Shown here: one piece after another, positions 34,231 to 47,159 of the stretch
How the letters are laid out: the number at the start of each line of letters is the position of its first letter
Position numbering within the stretch: position 1 is the first letter of the stretch
NCBI RefSeq assembly: GCF_052857255.1
Contig: NW_027526486.1
Location: forward strand, 310,001 to 374,000
Length of the DNA: 64,000 nt
Reading direction: 5' to 3'
Source of the DNA: Amblyomma americanum
Taxonomy: Eukaryota > Arthropoda > Arachnida > Ixodida > Ixodidae
The notes under the pieces: generated by a model
Database searches by the model: none
What the model was told of the DNA's origin: nothing
Seen by the model: only the letters and a program-made list of their open reading frames with translations
Made by a program: the position numbers and the translations under genes

Positions 34231-37200
34231 TAGCGCAGTTCTGAGAGAAAACGTTTACACCTTTTTCTCGTCTACTATTCGACGACTTGTAAAATCGATG
34301 CTCGTGAATCTTGCTAGTTTCGACCTAAAACGATGTATCCCGTTGTTTTGAGCCGGAATACAAGTTTTCGCGCAGTTGTGAGAGAAAAAGTTTACACCTT
34401 TCTCTCGTGTACTCTTCGACGACATGTAAAATCGATGCTCGTGAATCTTGCTAGTTTCGATCTAAAACGATGAATCCCGTTGTTTTGAACCGGAATACAA
34501 GTTTTCGCGCAGTTCTGAGAGAAAAAGTTTACACCTTTCTCTCGTCTACTATTCGACGACTCGTAAAATCGATGCTCGTGAATCTTGCTAGTTTCGACCT
34601 AAAACGATGTATCCCGTTGTTTTGAGCCGGAATAAATGTTTTCGCGCAGTTCTGAGAGAAAAAGTTTACACCTTTCTCTCGTGTACTCTTCGACGACTTG
34701 TAAAATCGATGCTCGTGAATCTTGCTAGTTTCGATCTAAAACGATGTATCCCATTGTTTTGAGCCGGAATACAAGTTTTCGCGCAGTTCTGAGAGAAAAA
34801 GTTTACACCTTTCTCTCGTCTACTATTCGACGACTTGTAAAATCGATGCTCCTGAATCTTGCTAGTTTCGATCTAAAACGATGTATCCCGTTGTTTTGAG
34901 CCGGAATACAAGTTTTCGCGCAGTTCTGAGAGAAAAAGTTTACACCTTTCTCTCGTGTTCTCTTCGATGACTTGTAAAATCGATGCTCGTGACTCATGCT
35001 AGTTTCAATCTAAAACGGTGTATCCCGTTGTTTTGAGCCGGAATACAAGTTTTCGCGCAGTTCTGAGAGAAAAAGTTTACACCTTTCTCTCATCTACTCT
35101 TCGAAGACTTGTAAAATCGATGCTCGTGAATCTTGCTAGTTTCGATCTAAAACGATGTATCCCATTGTTTTGAGCCGGAATACAAGTTTTCGCGCAGTTC
35201 TGAGAGTTAAAGTTTACACCTTTCTCTCGTCTACTCTTCGAAGACTTGTGAAATCGATGCTCCTGAATCTTGCTAGATTCGATCTAAAGCGATGTATCCC
35301 GTTGTTTTGAGCCGGAATACAAGTCTTCGCGCAGTCCTGAGAGAAAAAGTTTACACATTTCTCTCGTCTACTCTTCGACGACTTGTAATATCGATGCTCG
35401 TGAATCTTGCTAGTTTCGATCTAAAACGATGTAACCCGTTGTTTTGAGCCGGAATACATGTTTTCGCGCAGTTCTGAGAGAAAAAGTTTACACCTTTTTC
35501 TCGTCTATATTCGACAACTTGTAAAATCGATGCTCGTGAAACTTGCTAGTTTCGACCTAAAACGATGTATCCCGTTGTTTTGAGCCGGAATACATGTTTT
35601 CGCGCTGATCTCAGAGAAAAAGTTCACACCTTTCTCTCGTGTACTTTTAGACGACTTGTAAAATTGATGCTCGTGAATCTTACTAGTTTCGATCTAAAAC
35701 GATGAATCCCGTTGTTTTGAGCCGGAATACAAGTTTTCGCGCAGTTCTGAGAGAAAACGTTTACACCTTTCTCTCGTCTAGTATTGGACGACTTGTAAAA
35801 TCGATGCTCGTGAATCTTGCTAGTTTCGACCTAAAACGATGTATCCCGTTGTTTTGAGCCGGAATACACGTTTTCGCGCAATTCTGAGAGAAAAAGTTTA
35901 CACCTTTCTCTCGTGTACTCTTCGACGTCTTGACAAATCGATGCTCGTGAATCTTGCTAGTTTCGATCTAAAACTATTTATCCCGTTGTTTTGAGCCGGA
36001 ATACAAGTTTTAGCGCAGTTCTGAGAGAAAACGTTTACACCTTTTTCTCGTCTACTATTCGACGACTTGTAAAATCGATGCTCGTGAATCTTGCTAGTTT
36101 CGACCTAAAACGATGTATCCCGTTGTTTTGAGCCGGAATACAAGTTTTCGCGCAGTTGTGAGAGAAAAAGTTTACACCTTTCTCTCGTGTACTCTTCGAC
36201 GACATGTAAAATCGATGCTCGTGAATCTTGCTAGTTTCGATCTAAAACGATGAATCCCGTTGTTTTGAACCGGAATACAAGTTTTCGCGCAGTTCTGAGA
36301 GAAAAAGTTTACACCTTTCTCTCGTCTACTATTCGACGACTCGTAAAATCGATGCTCGTGAATCTTGCTAGTTTCGACCTAAAACGATGTATCCCGTTGT
36401 TTTGAGCCGGAATAAATGTTTTCGCGCAGTTCTGAGAGAAAAAGTTTACACCTTTCTCTCGTGTACTCTTCGACGACTTGTAAAATCGATGCTCGTGAAT
36501 CTTGCTAGTTTCGATCTAAAACGATGTATCCCATTGTTTTGAGCCGGAATACAAGTTTTCGCGCAGTTCTGAGAGAAAAAGTTTACACCTTTCTCTCGTC
36601 TACTATTCGACGACTTGTAAAATCGATGCTCCTGAATCTTGCTAGTTTCGATCTAAAACGATGTATCCCGTTGTTTTGAGCCGGAATACAAGTTTTCGCG
36701 CAGTTCTGAGAGAAAAAGTTTACACCTTTCTCTCGTGTTCTCTTCGATGACTTGTGAAATCGATTCTCGTGAATCTTGCTAGATTCGATCTAAAGCGATC
36801 TATCTCGTTGTTTTGAGCCGGAATACAAGTTTTCGCGAGGTTCTGAGAGAAAAAGTTTACACCTTTCTCTCGTGTACTCTTCGACGACTTGTAAAATCGA
36901 TGCTCGTGAATCTTGCTAGTTTCGATCTAAAACTATTTATCCCGTTGTTTTCAGCCGGAATACAAGTTTTCGCGCAGTTCTGAGAGAAAACATTTACACC
37001 TTTTTCTCGTCTACTATTCGACGACTTGTAAAATCGATGCTCGTGAATCTTGCTAGTTTCGATCTAAAACGATGTATCCCGTTGTTTTGAGCCGGAATAC
37101 AAGTTTTCGCGCAGTTCTGAGAGAAAAAGTTTACACCTTTCTCTCGTGTACTCTTCGACGACTAGTAAAATCGATGCTCGTGAATCTTGCTAGTTTCGAT

Positions 37201-40200
37201 CTAAAACGATGTATCCCATTGTTTTGAGCCGGAATACAAGTTTTCGCGCAGTTCTGAGAGTTAAAGTTTACACCTTTCTCTCGTCTACTCTTCGAAGACT
37301 TTTAAAATCGATGCTCCTGAATCTTGCTAGATTCGATCTAAAGCGATGTATCCCGTTGTTTTGAGCCGGAATACAAGTCTTCGCGCAGTCCTGAGAGAAA
37401 AAGTTTACACATTTCTCTCGTCTACTCTTCGACGACTTGTAATATCGATGCTCGTGAATCTTGCTAGTTTCGATCTAAAACGATGTAACCCGTTGTTTTG
37501 AGCCGGAATACAAGTTTTCGCGCAGTTCTGAGAGAAAAAGTTTACACCTTTCTCTCGTCTATATTCGACAACTTGTAAAATCGATGCTCGTGAAACTTGC
37601 TAGTTTCGACCTAAAACGATGTATCCCGTTGTTTTGAGCCGGAATACATGTTTTCGCGCAGATCTCAGAGAAAAAGTTCACACCTTTCTCTCGTGTACTT
37701 TTAGACGACTTGTAAAATTGATGCTCGTGAATCTTACTAGTTTCGATCTAAAACGATGAATCCCGTTGTTTTGAGCCGGAATACAAGTTTTCGCGCAGTT
37801 CTGAGAGAAAAAGTTTACACCTTTCTCTCGTCTAGTATTGGACGACTTGTAAAATCGATGCTCGTGAATCTTGCTAGTTTCGACCTAAAACGATGTATCC
37901 CGTTGTTTTGAGCCGGAATACACGTTTTCGCGCAATTCTGAGAGAAAAAGTTTACACCTTTCTCTCGTGTACTCTTCGACGTCTTGACAAATCGATGCTC
38001 GTGAATCTTGCTAGTTTCGACCTAAAACGATGTATCCTTTTGTTTTGAGCCGGAATACAAGTTTTCCGCAGTTCTGAGAGAAAAAGTTTACACCTTTCTC
38101 TCGTCTACTATTCGACGACTTGTAAAATCGATGCTCGTGAATCTTGCTAGTTTCGACCTAAAACGATGTATCCCTTTGTTTTGAGCCGGAATACAAGTTT
38201 TCGCGCAGTTCTGAGAGAAAAAGTTTACACCTTTCTCTCGCGTACTCTTCGACGACTTGTAAAATCGATGCTCGTGAATCATGCTAGTTTCGATCTAAAA
38301 CTATTTATCCCGTTGTTTTGAGCCGGAATACAAGTTTTAGCGCAGTTCTGAGAGAAAACGTTTACACCTTTTTCTCGTCTACTATTCGACGACTTGTAAA
38401 ATCGATGCTCGTGAATCTTGCTAGTTTCGACCTAAAACGATGTATCCCGTTGTTTTGAGCCGGAATACAAGTTTTCGCGCAGTTGTGAGAGAAAAAGTTT
38501 ACACCTTTCTCTCGTGTACTCTTCGACGACATGTAAAATCGATGCTCGTGAATCTTGCTAGTTTCGATCTAAAACGATGAATCCCGTTGTTTTGAACCGG
38601 AATACAAGTTTTCGCGCAGTTCTGAGAGAAAAAGTTTACACCTTTCTCTCGTCTACTATTCGACGACTCGTAAAATCGATGCTCGTGAATCTTGCTAGTT
38701 TCGACCTAAAACGATGTATCCCGTTGTTTTGAGCCGGAATAAATGTTTTCGCGCAGTTCTGAGAGAAAAAGTTTACACCTTTCTCTCGTGTACTCTTCGA
38801 CGACTTGTAAAATCGATGCTCGTGAATCTTGCTAGTTTCGATCTAAAACGATGTATCCCATTGTTTTGAGCCGGAATACAAGTTTTCGCGCAGTTCTGAG
38901 AGAAAAAGTTTACACCTTTCTCTCGTCTACTATTCGACGACTTGTAAAATCGATGCTCCTGAATCTTGCTAGTTTCGATCTAAAACGATGTATCCCGTTG
39001 TTTTGAGCCGGAATACAAGTTTTCGCGCAGTTCTGAGAGAAAAAGTTTACACCTTTCTCTCGTGTTCTCTTCGATGACTTGTAAAATCGATGCTCGTGAA
39101 TCATGCTAGTTTCAATCTAAAACGGTGTATCCCGTTGTTTTGAGCCGGAATACAAGTTTTCGCGCAGTTCTGAGAGAAAAAGTTTACACCTTTCTCTCAT
39201 CTACTCTTCGAAGACTTGTAAAATCGATGCTCGTGAATCTTGCTAGTTTCGATCTAAAACGATGTATCCCATTGTTTTGAGCCGGAATACAAGTTTTCGC
39301 GCAGTTCTGAGAGTTAAAGTTTACACCTTTCTCTCGTCTACTCTTCGAAGACTTGTGAAATCGATGCTCCTGAATCTTGCTAGATTCGATCTAAAGCGAT
39401 GTATCCCGTTGTTTTGAGCCGGAATACAAGTCTTCGCGCAGTCCTGAGAGAAAAAGTTTACACATTTCTCTCGTCTACTCTTCGACGACTTGTAATATCG
39501 ATGCTCGTGAATCTTGCTAGTTTCGATCTAAAACGATGTAACCCGTTGTTTTGAGCCGGAATACATGTTTTCGCGCAGTTCTGAGAGAAAAAGTTTACAC
39601 CTTTTTCTCGTCTATATTCGACAACTTGTAAAATCGATGCTCGTGAAACTTGCTAGTTTCGACCTAAAACGATGTATCCCGTTGTTTTGAGCCGGAATAC
39701 ATGTTTTCGCGCAGATCTCAGAGAAAAAGTTCACACCTTTCTCTCGTGTACTTTTAGACGACTTGTAAAATTGATGCTCGTGAATCTTACTAGTTTCGAT
39801 CTAAAACGATGAATCCCGTTGTTTTGAGCCGGAATACAAGTTTTCGCGCAGTTCTGAGAGAAAACGTTTACACCTTTCTCTCGTCTAGTATTGGACGACT
39901 TGTAAAATCGATGCTCGTGAATCTTGCTAGTTTCGACCTAAAACGATGTATCCCGTTGTTTTGAGCCGGAATACACGTTTTCGCGCAATTCTGAGAGAAA
40001 AAGTTTACACCTTTCTCTCGTGTACTCTTCGACGTCTTGACAAATCGATGCTCGTGAATCTTGCTAGTTTCGACCTAAAACGATGTATCCTTTTGTTTTG
40101 AGCCGGAATACAAGTTTTCCGCAGTTCTGAGAGAAAAAGTTTACACCTTTCTCTCGTCTACTATTCGACGACTTGTAAAATCGATGCTCGTGAATCTTGC

Positions 40201-43200
40201 TAGTTTCGACCTAAAACGATGTATCCCTTTGTTTTGAGCCGGAATACAAGTTTTCGCGCAGTTCTGAGAGAAAAAGTTTACACCTTTCTCTCGCGTACTC
40301 TTCGACGACTTGTAAAATCGATGCTCGTGAATCATGCTAGTTTCGATCTAAAACTATTTATCCCGTTGTTTTGAGCCGGAATACAAGTTTTAGCGCAGTT
40401 CTGAGAGAAAACGTTTACACCTTTTTCTCGTCTACTATTCGACGACTTGTAAAATCGATGCTCGTGAATCTTGCTAGTTTCGACCTAAAACGATGTATCC
40501 CGTTGTTTTGAGCCGGAATACAAGTTTTCGCGCAGTTGTGAGAGAAAAAGTTTACACCTTTCTCTCGTGTACTCTTCGACGACATGTAAAATCGATGCTC
40601 GTGAATCTTGCTAGTTTCGATCTAAAACGATGAATCCCGTTGTTTTGAACCGGAATACAAGTTTTCGCGCAGTTCTGAGAGAAAAAGTTTACACCTTTCT
40701 CTCGTCTACTATTCGACGACTCGTAAAATCGATGCTCGTGAATCTTGCTAGTTTCGACCTAAAACGATGTATCCCGTTGTTTTGAGCCGGAATAAATGTT
40801 TTCGCGCAGTTCTGAGAGAAAAAGTTTACACCTTTCTCTCGTGTACTCTTCGACGACTTGTAAAATCGATGCTCGTGAATCTTGCTATTTTCGATCTAAA
40901 ACGATGTATCCCATTGTTTTGAGCCGGAATACAAGTTTTCGCGCAGTTCTGAGAGAAAAAGTTTACACCTTTCTCTCGTCTACTATTCGACGACTTGTAA
41001 AATCGATGCTCCTGAATCTTGCTAGTTTCGATCTAAAACGATGTATCCCGTTGTTTTGAGCCGGAATACAAGTTTTCGCGCAGTTCTGAGAGAAAAAGTT
41101 TACACCTTTCTCTCGTGTTCTCTTCGATGACTTGTAAAATCGATGCTCGTGAATCATGCTAGTTTCAATCTAAAACGGTGTATCCCGTTGTTTTGAGCCG
41201 GAATACAAGTTTTCGCGCAGTTCTGAGAGAAAAAGTTTACACCTTTCTCTCATCTACTCTTCGAAGACTTGTAAAATCGATGCTCGTGAATCTTGCTAGT
41301 TTCGATCTAAAACGATGTATCCCATTGTTTTGAGCCGGAATACAAGTTTTCGCGCAGTTCTGAGAGTTAAAGTTTACACCTTTCTCTCGTCTACTCTTCG
41401 AAGACTTGTGAAATCGATGCTCCTGAATCTTGCTAGATTCGATCTAAAGCGATGTATCCCGTTGTTTTGAGCCGGAATACAAGTCTTCGCGCAGTCCTGA
41501 GAGAAAAAGTTTACACATTTCTCTCGTCTACTCTTCGACGACTTGTAATATCGATGCTCGTGAATCTTGCTAGTTTCGATCTAAAACGATGTAACCCGTT
41601 GTTTTGAGCCGGAATACATGTTTTCGCGCAGTTCTGAGAGAAAAAGTTTACACCTTTCTCTCGTCTATATTCGACAACTTGTAAAATCGATGCTCGTGAA
41701 ACTTGCTAGTTTCGACCTAAAACGATGTATCCCGTTGTTTTGAGCCGGAATACATGTTTTCGCGCAGATCTCAGAGAAAAAGTTCACACCTTTCTCTCGT
41801 GTACTTTTAGACGACTTGTAAAATTGATGCTCGTGAATCTTACTAGTTTCGATCTAAAACGATGAATCCCGTTGTTTTGAGCCGGAATACAAGTTTTCGC
41901 GCAGTTCTGAGAGAAAAAGTTTACACCTTTCTCTCGTCTAGTATTGGACGACTTGTAAAATCGATGCTCGTGAATCTTGCTAGTTTCGACCTAAAACGAT
42001 GTATCCCGTTGTTTTGAGCCGGAATACACGTTTTCGCGCAATTCTGAGAGAAAAAGTTTACACCTTTCTCTCGTGTACTCTTCGACGTCTTGACAAATCG
42101 ATGCTCGTGAATCTTGCTAGTTTCGACCTAAAACGATGTATCCTTTTGTTTTGAGCCGGAATACAAGTTTTCCGCAGTTCTGAGAGAAAAAGTTTACACC
42201 TTTCTCTCGTCTACTATTCGACGACTTGTAAAATCGATGCTCGTGAATCTTGCTAGTTTCGACCTAAAACGATGTATCCCTTTGTTTTGAGCCGGAATAC
42301 AAGTTTTCGCGCAGTTCTGAGAGAAAAAGTTTACACCTTTCTCTCGCGTACTCTTCGACGACTTGTAAAATCGATGCTCGTGAATCATGCTAGTTTCGAT
42401 CTAAAACTATTTATCCCGTTGTTTTGAGCCGGAATACAAGTTTTAGCGCAGTTCTGAGAGAAAACGTTTACACCTTTTTCTCGTCTACTATTCGACGACT
42501 TGTAAAATCGATGCTCGTGAATCTTGCTAGTTTCGACCTAAAACGATGTATCCCGTTGTTTTGAGCCGGAATACAAGTTTTCGCGCAGTTGTGAGAGAAA
42601 AAGTTTACACCTTTCTCTCGTGTACTCTTCGACGACATGTAAAATCGATGCTCGTGAATCTTGCTAGTTTCGATCTAAAACGATGAATCCCGTTGTTTTG
42701 AACCGGAATACAAGTTTTCGCGCAGTTCTGAGAGAAAAAGTTTACACCTTTCTCTCGTCTACTATTCGACGACTCGTAAAATCGATGCTCGTGAATCTTG
42801 CTAGTTTCGACCTAAAACGATGTATCCCGTTGTTTTGAGCCGGAATAAATGTTTTCGCGCAGTTCTGAGAGAAAAAGTTTACACCTTTCTCTCGTGTACT
42901 CTTCGACGACTTGTAAAATCGATGCTCGTGAATCTTGCTAGTTTCGATCTAAAACGATGTATCCCATTGTTTTGAGCCGGAATACAAGTTTTCGCGCAGT
43001 TCTGAGAGAAAAAGTTTACACCTTTCTCTCGTCTACTATTCGACGACTTGTAAAATCGATGCTCCTGAATCTTGCTAGTTTCGATCTAAAACGATGTATC
43101 CCGTTGTTTTGAGCCGGAATACAAGTTTTCGCGCAGTTCTGAGAGAAAAAGTTTACACCTTTCTCTCGTGTTCTCTTCGATGACTTGTAAAATCGATGCT

Positions 43201-44360
43201 CGTGAATCATGCTAGTTTCGATCTAAAACGATGTATCCCATTGTTTTGAGCCGGAATACAAGTTTTCGCGCAGTTCTGAGAGTTAAAGTTTACACCTTTC
43301 TCTCGTCTACTCTTCGAAGACTTGTGAAATCGATGCTCCTGAATCTTGCTAGATTCGATCTAAAGCGATGTATCCCGTTGTTTTGAGCCGGAATACAAGT
43401 CTTCGCGCAGTCCTGAGAGAAAAAGTTTACACATTTCTCTCGTCTACTCTTCGACGACTTGTAATATCGATGCTCGTGAATCTTGCTAGTTTCGATCTAA
43501 AACGATGTAACCCGTTGTTTTGAGCCGGAATACATGTTTTCGCGCAGTTCTGAGAGAAAAAGTTTACACCTTTCTCTCGTCTATATTCGACAACTTGTAA
43601 AATCGATGCTCGTGAAACTTGCTAGTTTCGACCTAAAACGATGTATCCCGTTGTTTTGAGCCGGAATACATGTTTTCGCGCAGATCTCAGAGAAAAAGTT
43701 CACACCTTTCTCTCGTGTACTTTTAGACGACTTGTAAAATTGATGCTCGTGAATCTTACTAGTTTCGATCTAAAACGATGAATCCCGTTGTTTTGAGCCG
43801 GAATACAAGTTTTCGCGCAGTTCTGAGAGAAAAAGTTTACACCTTTCTCTCGTCTAGTATTGGACGACTTGTAAAATCGATGCTCGTGAATCTTGCTAGT
43901 TTCGACCTAAAACGATGTATCCCGTTGTTTTGAGCCGGAATACACGTTTTCGCGCAATTCTGAGAGAAAAAGTTTACACCTTTCTCTCGTGTACTCTTCG
44001 ACGTCTTGACAAATCGATGCTCGTGAATCTTGCTAGTTTCGACCTAAAACGATGTATCCTTTTGTTTTGAGCCGGAATACAAGTTTTCCGCAGTTCTGAG
44101 AGAAAAAGTTTACACCTTTCTCTCGTCTACTATTCGACGACTTGTAAAATCGATGCTCGTGAATCTTGCTAGTTTCGACCTAAAACGATGTATCCCTTTG
44201 TTTTGAGCCGGAATACAAGTTTTCGCGCAGTTCTGAGAGAAAAAGTTTACACCTTTCTCTCGCGTACTCTTCGACGACTTGTAAAATCGATGCTCGTGAA
44301 TCATGCTAGTTTCGATCTAAAACTATTTATCCCGTTGTTTTGAGCCGGAATACAAGTTTT
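34231..44360 (+). repeat. Series of five higher-order units marked by TTTTAGCGCAG
   Basis: A single-base variant, TTTTAGCGCAG in place of TTTTCGCGCAG, opens each unit and sits at 34,231, 36,011, 38,338, 40,391, 42,444 and 44,360. Unit lengths are 1,780, 2,327, 2,053, 2,053 and 1,916 bases, that is 13, 17, 15, 15 and 14 monomers, less 1-3 bases for fixed small deletions. The 15-monomer unit, seen twice at exactly 2,053, looks like the current core form. The others differ by gain or loss of whole monomers. Each unit runs through a fixed series of variants: GTTGTGAGAG, GAACCGG, AATAAATG, CCCATTG, CTCCTGAATC, AGTCTTCGC, TAATATCG, CTATATTCG, GATCTCAG, TTTTAGACG, TATTGGACG, GTCTTGACAAATC. Confidence 0.82.
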
Positions 44361-47159
44361 AGCGCAGTTCTGAGAGAAAACGTTTACACCTTTTTCTCGT
44401 CTACTATTCGACGACTTGTAAAATCGATGCTCGTGAATCTTGCTAGTTTCGACCTAAAACGATGTATCCCGTTGTTTTGAGCCGGAATACAAGTTTTCGC
44501 GCAGTTCTGAGAGAAAAAGTTTACACCTTTCTCTCGTCTACTATTCGACGACTCGTAAAATCGATGCTCGTGAATCTTGCTAGTTTCGACCTAAAACGAT
44601 GTATCCCGTTGTTTTGAGCCGGAATAAATGTTTTCGCGCAGTTCTGAGAGAAAAAGTTTACACCTTTCTCTCGTCTACTATTCGACGACTTGTAAAATCG
44701 ATGCTCCTGAATCTTGCTAGTTTCGATCTAAAACGATGTATCCCGTTGTTTTGAGCCGGAATACAAGTTTTCGCGCAGTTCTGAGAGAAAAAGTTTACAC
44801 CTTTCTCTCGTGTTCTCTTCGATGACTTGTAAAATCGATGCTCGTGAATCATGCTAGTTTCAATCTAAAACGGTGTATCCCGTTGTTTTGAGCCGGAATA
44901 CAAGTTTTCGCGCAGTTCTGAGAGAAAAAGTTTACACCTTTCTCTCATCTACTCTTCGAAGACTTGTAAAATCGATGCTCGTGAATCTTGCTAGTTTCGA
45001 TCTAAAACGATGTATCCCGTTGTTTTGAGCCGGAATACAAGTTTTCGCGCAGTTCTGAGAGAAAAAGTTTACACCTTTCTCTCGTGTACTCTTCGACGAC
45101 TTGTAAAATCGATGCTCGTGAATCTTGCTAGTTTCGATCTAAAACGATGTATCCCGTTGTTTTGAGTCGGAATACAAGTTTTCGCGCAGTTCTGAGAGTT
45201 AAAGTTTACACCTTTCTCTCGTCTACTCTTCGAAGACTTGTGAAATCGATTCTCGTGAATCTTGCTAGATTCGATCTAAAGCGATGTATCTCGTTGTTTT
45301 GAGCCGGAATACAAGTTTTCGCGAGGTTCTGAGAGAAAAAGTTTACACCTTCTCTCGTGTACTCTTCGACGACTTGTAAAATCGATGCTCGTGAATCATG
45401 CTAGTTTCGATCTAAAACGATGTATCCCGTTGTTTTGAGCCGGAATACAAGTTTTCGCGCAGTTCTGAGAGAAAAAGTTTACACCTTTCTCTCGTGTACT
45501 CTTCGACCACTAGTAAAATCGATGCTCGTGAATCTTGCTAGTTTCGATCTAAAACGATGTATCCCATTGTTTTGAGCCGGAATACAAGTTTTCGCGCAGT
45601 TCTGAGAGAAAAAGTTTACACCTTTCTCTCGTCTACTATTCGACGACTTGTAAAATCGATGCTCGTGAATCTTGCTAGTTTCGACCTAAAACGATGTACC
45701 CTTTGTTTTGAGCCGGAATACAAGTTTTCGCGCAGTTCGGAGAGAAAAAGTTTACACCTTCCTCTCGTCTACTATTCGACGACTTGTAAAATCGATGCTC
45801 GTGAATCTTACTAGTTTCGATCTAAAACGACGAATGGCGTTGTTTTGAGCCGGAATACAAGTTTTCGCGCAGTTCTGAGAGAAAAAGTTTACACCTTTCT
45901 CTCGTCTAGTATTCGACGACTTGTAAAATCGATGCTCGTGAATCTTGCTAGTTTCGACCTAAAACGATGTATCCCGTTGTTTTGAGCCGGAATACACGTT
46001 TTCGCGCAGTTCTGAGAGAAAAAGTTTACACCTTTCTCTCGTGTACTCTTCGACGACTTGACAAATCGATGCTCGTGAATCTTGCTAGTTTCGACCTAAA
46101 ACGATGTATCCTTTTGTTTTGAGCCGGAATACAAGTTTTCGCGCAGTTCTGAGAGAAAAAGTTTACACCTTTCTCTCGTCTACTATTCGACGACTTGTAA
46201 AATCGATGCTCGTGAATCTTGCTAGTTTCGACCTAAAACGATGTATCCCTTTGATTTGAGCCGGAATACAAGTTTTCGCGCAGTTCTGAGAGAAAAAGTT
46301 TACACCTTTTTCTCGCGTACTCTTCGACGACTTGTAAAATCGATGCTCGTGAATCATGCTAGTTTCGATCTAAAACGATGTATCCCGTTGTTTTGAGCCG
46401 GAATACAAGTTTTCGCGCAGTTCTGAGAGAAAAAGTTTACACCTTTCTCTCGTGTTCACTTCGATGACTTGTAAAATCGATGCTCGTGAATCATGCTAGT
46501 TTCGATCTAAAACGGTGTATCCAGTTGTTTTGAGCCGGAATACAAGTTTTCGCGCAGTTCTGAGAGAAAAAGTTTACACCTTTCTCTCATCTACTCTTCG
46601 AAAACTTGTAAAATCGATGCTCGTGAATCTTGCTAGTTTCGATCTAAAACGATGTATCCCGTTGTTTTGAGCCGGAATACAAGTTTTCGCGCAGTTCTGA
46701 GAGAAAAAGTTTACACCTTTCTCTCGTGTACTCTTCGACGACTTGTAAAATCGATGCTCGTGAATCTTGCTAGTTTCGATCTAAAACGATGTATCCCGTT
46801 GTTTTGAGTCGGAATACAAGTTTTCGCGCAGTTCTGAGAGGTAAAGTTTACACCTTTCTCTCGTCTACTCTTCGAAGACTTGTGAAATCGATTCTCGTGA
46901 ATCTTGCTAGATTCGATCTAAAGCGATCTATCTCGTTGTTTTGAGCCGGAATACAAGTTTTCGCGAGGTTCTGAGAGAAAAAGTTTACACCTTTCTCTCG
47001 TGTACTCTTCGACGACTTGTAAAATCGATGCTCATGAATCTTGCTAGTTTCGATCTAAAACTAATTATCCCGTTGTTTTGAGCCGGAATACAAGTTTTCG
47101 CGCAGTTATGAGAGAAAACATTTACACCTTTTTCTCGTCTACTATTCGACGACTTGTAA
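44361..47159 (+). repeat. Transitional satellite between higher-order blocks
   Basis: The 137-bp monomers continue but the series of variants is scrambled relative to both neighbours. A shortened version of the 34-44 kb unit (lacking the GTTGTGAGAG and GAACCGG monomers) occupies 44,361-44,990. It is followed by a GAGTCGG cassette (about 45,170) and ATGGCGTTG (45,835), a variant I did not see elsewhere. Small deletions include GATGTACCC near 45,698 and ACACCTTCTCTCG near 45,352. No gene is seen. Confidence 0.55.
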
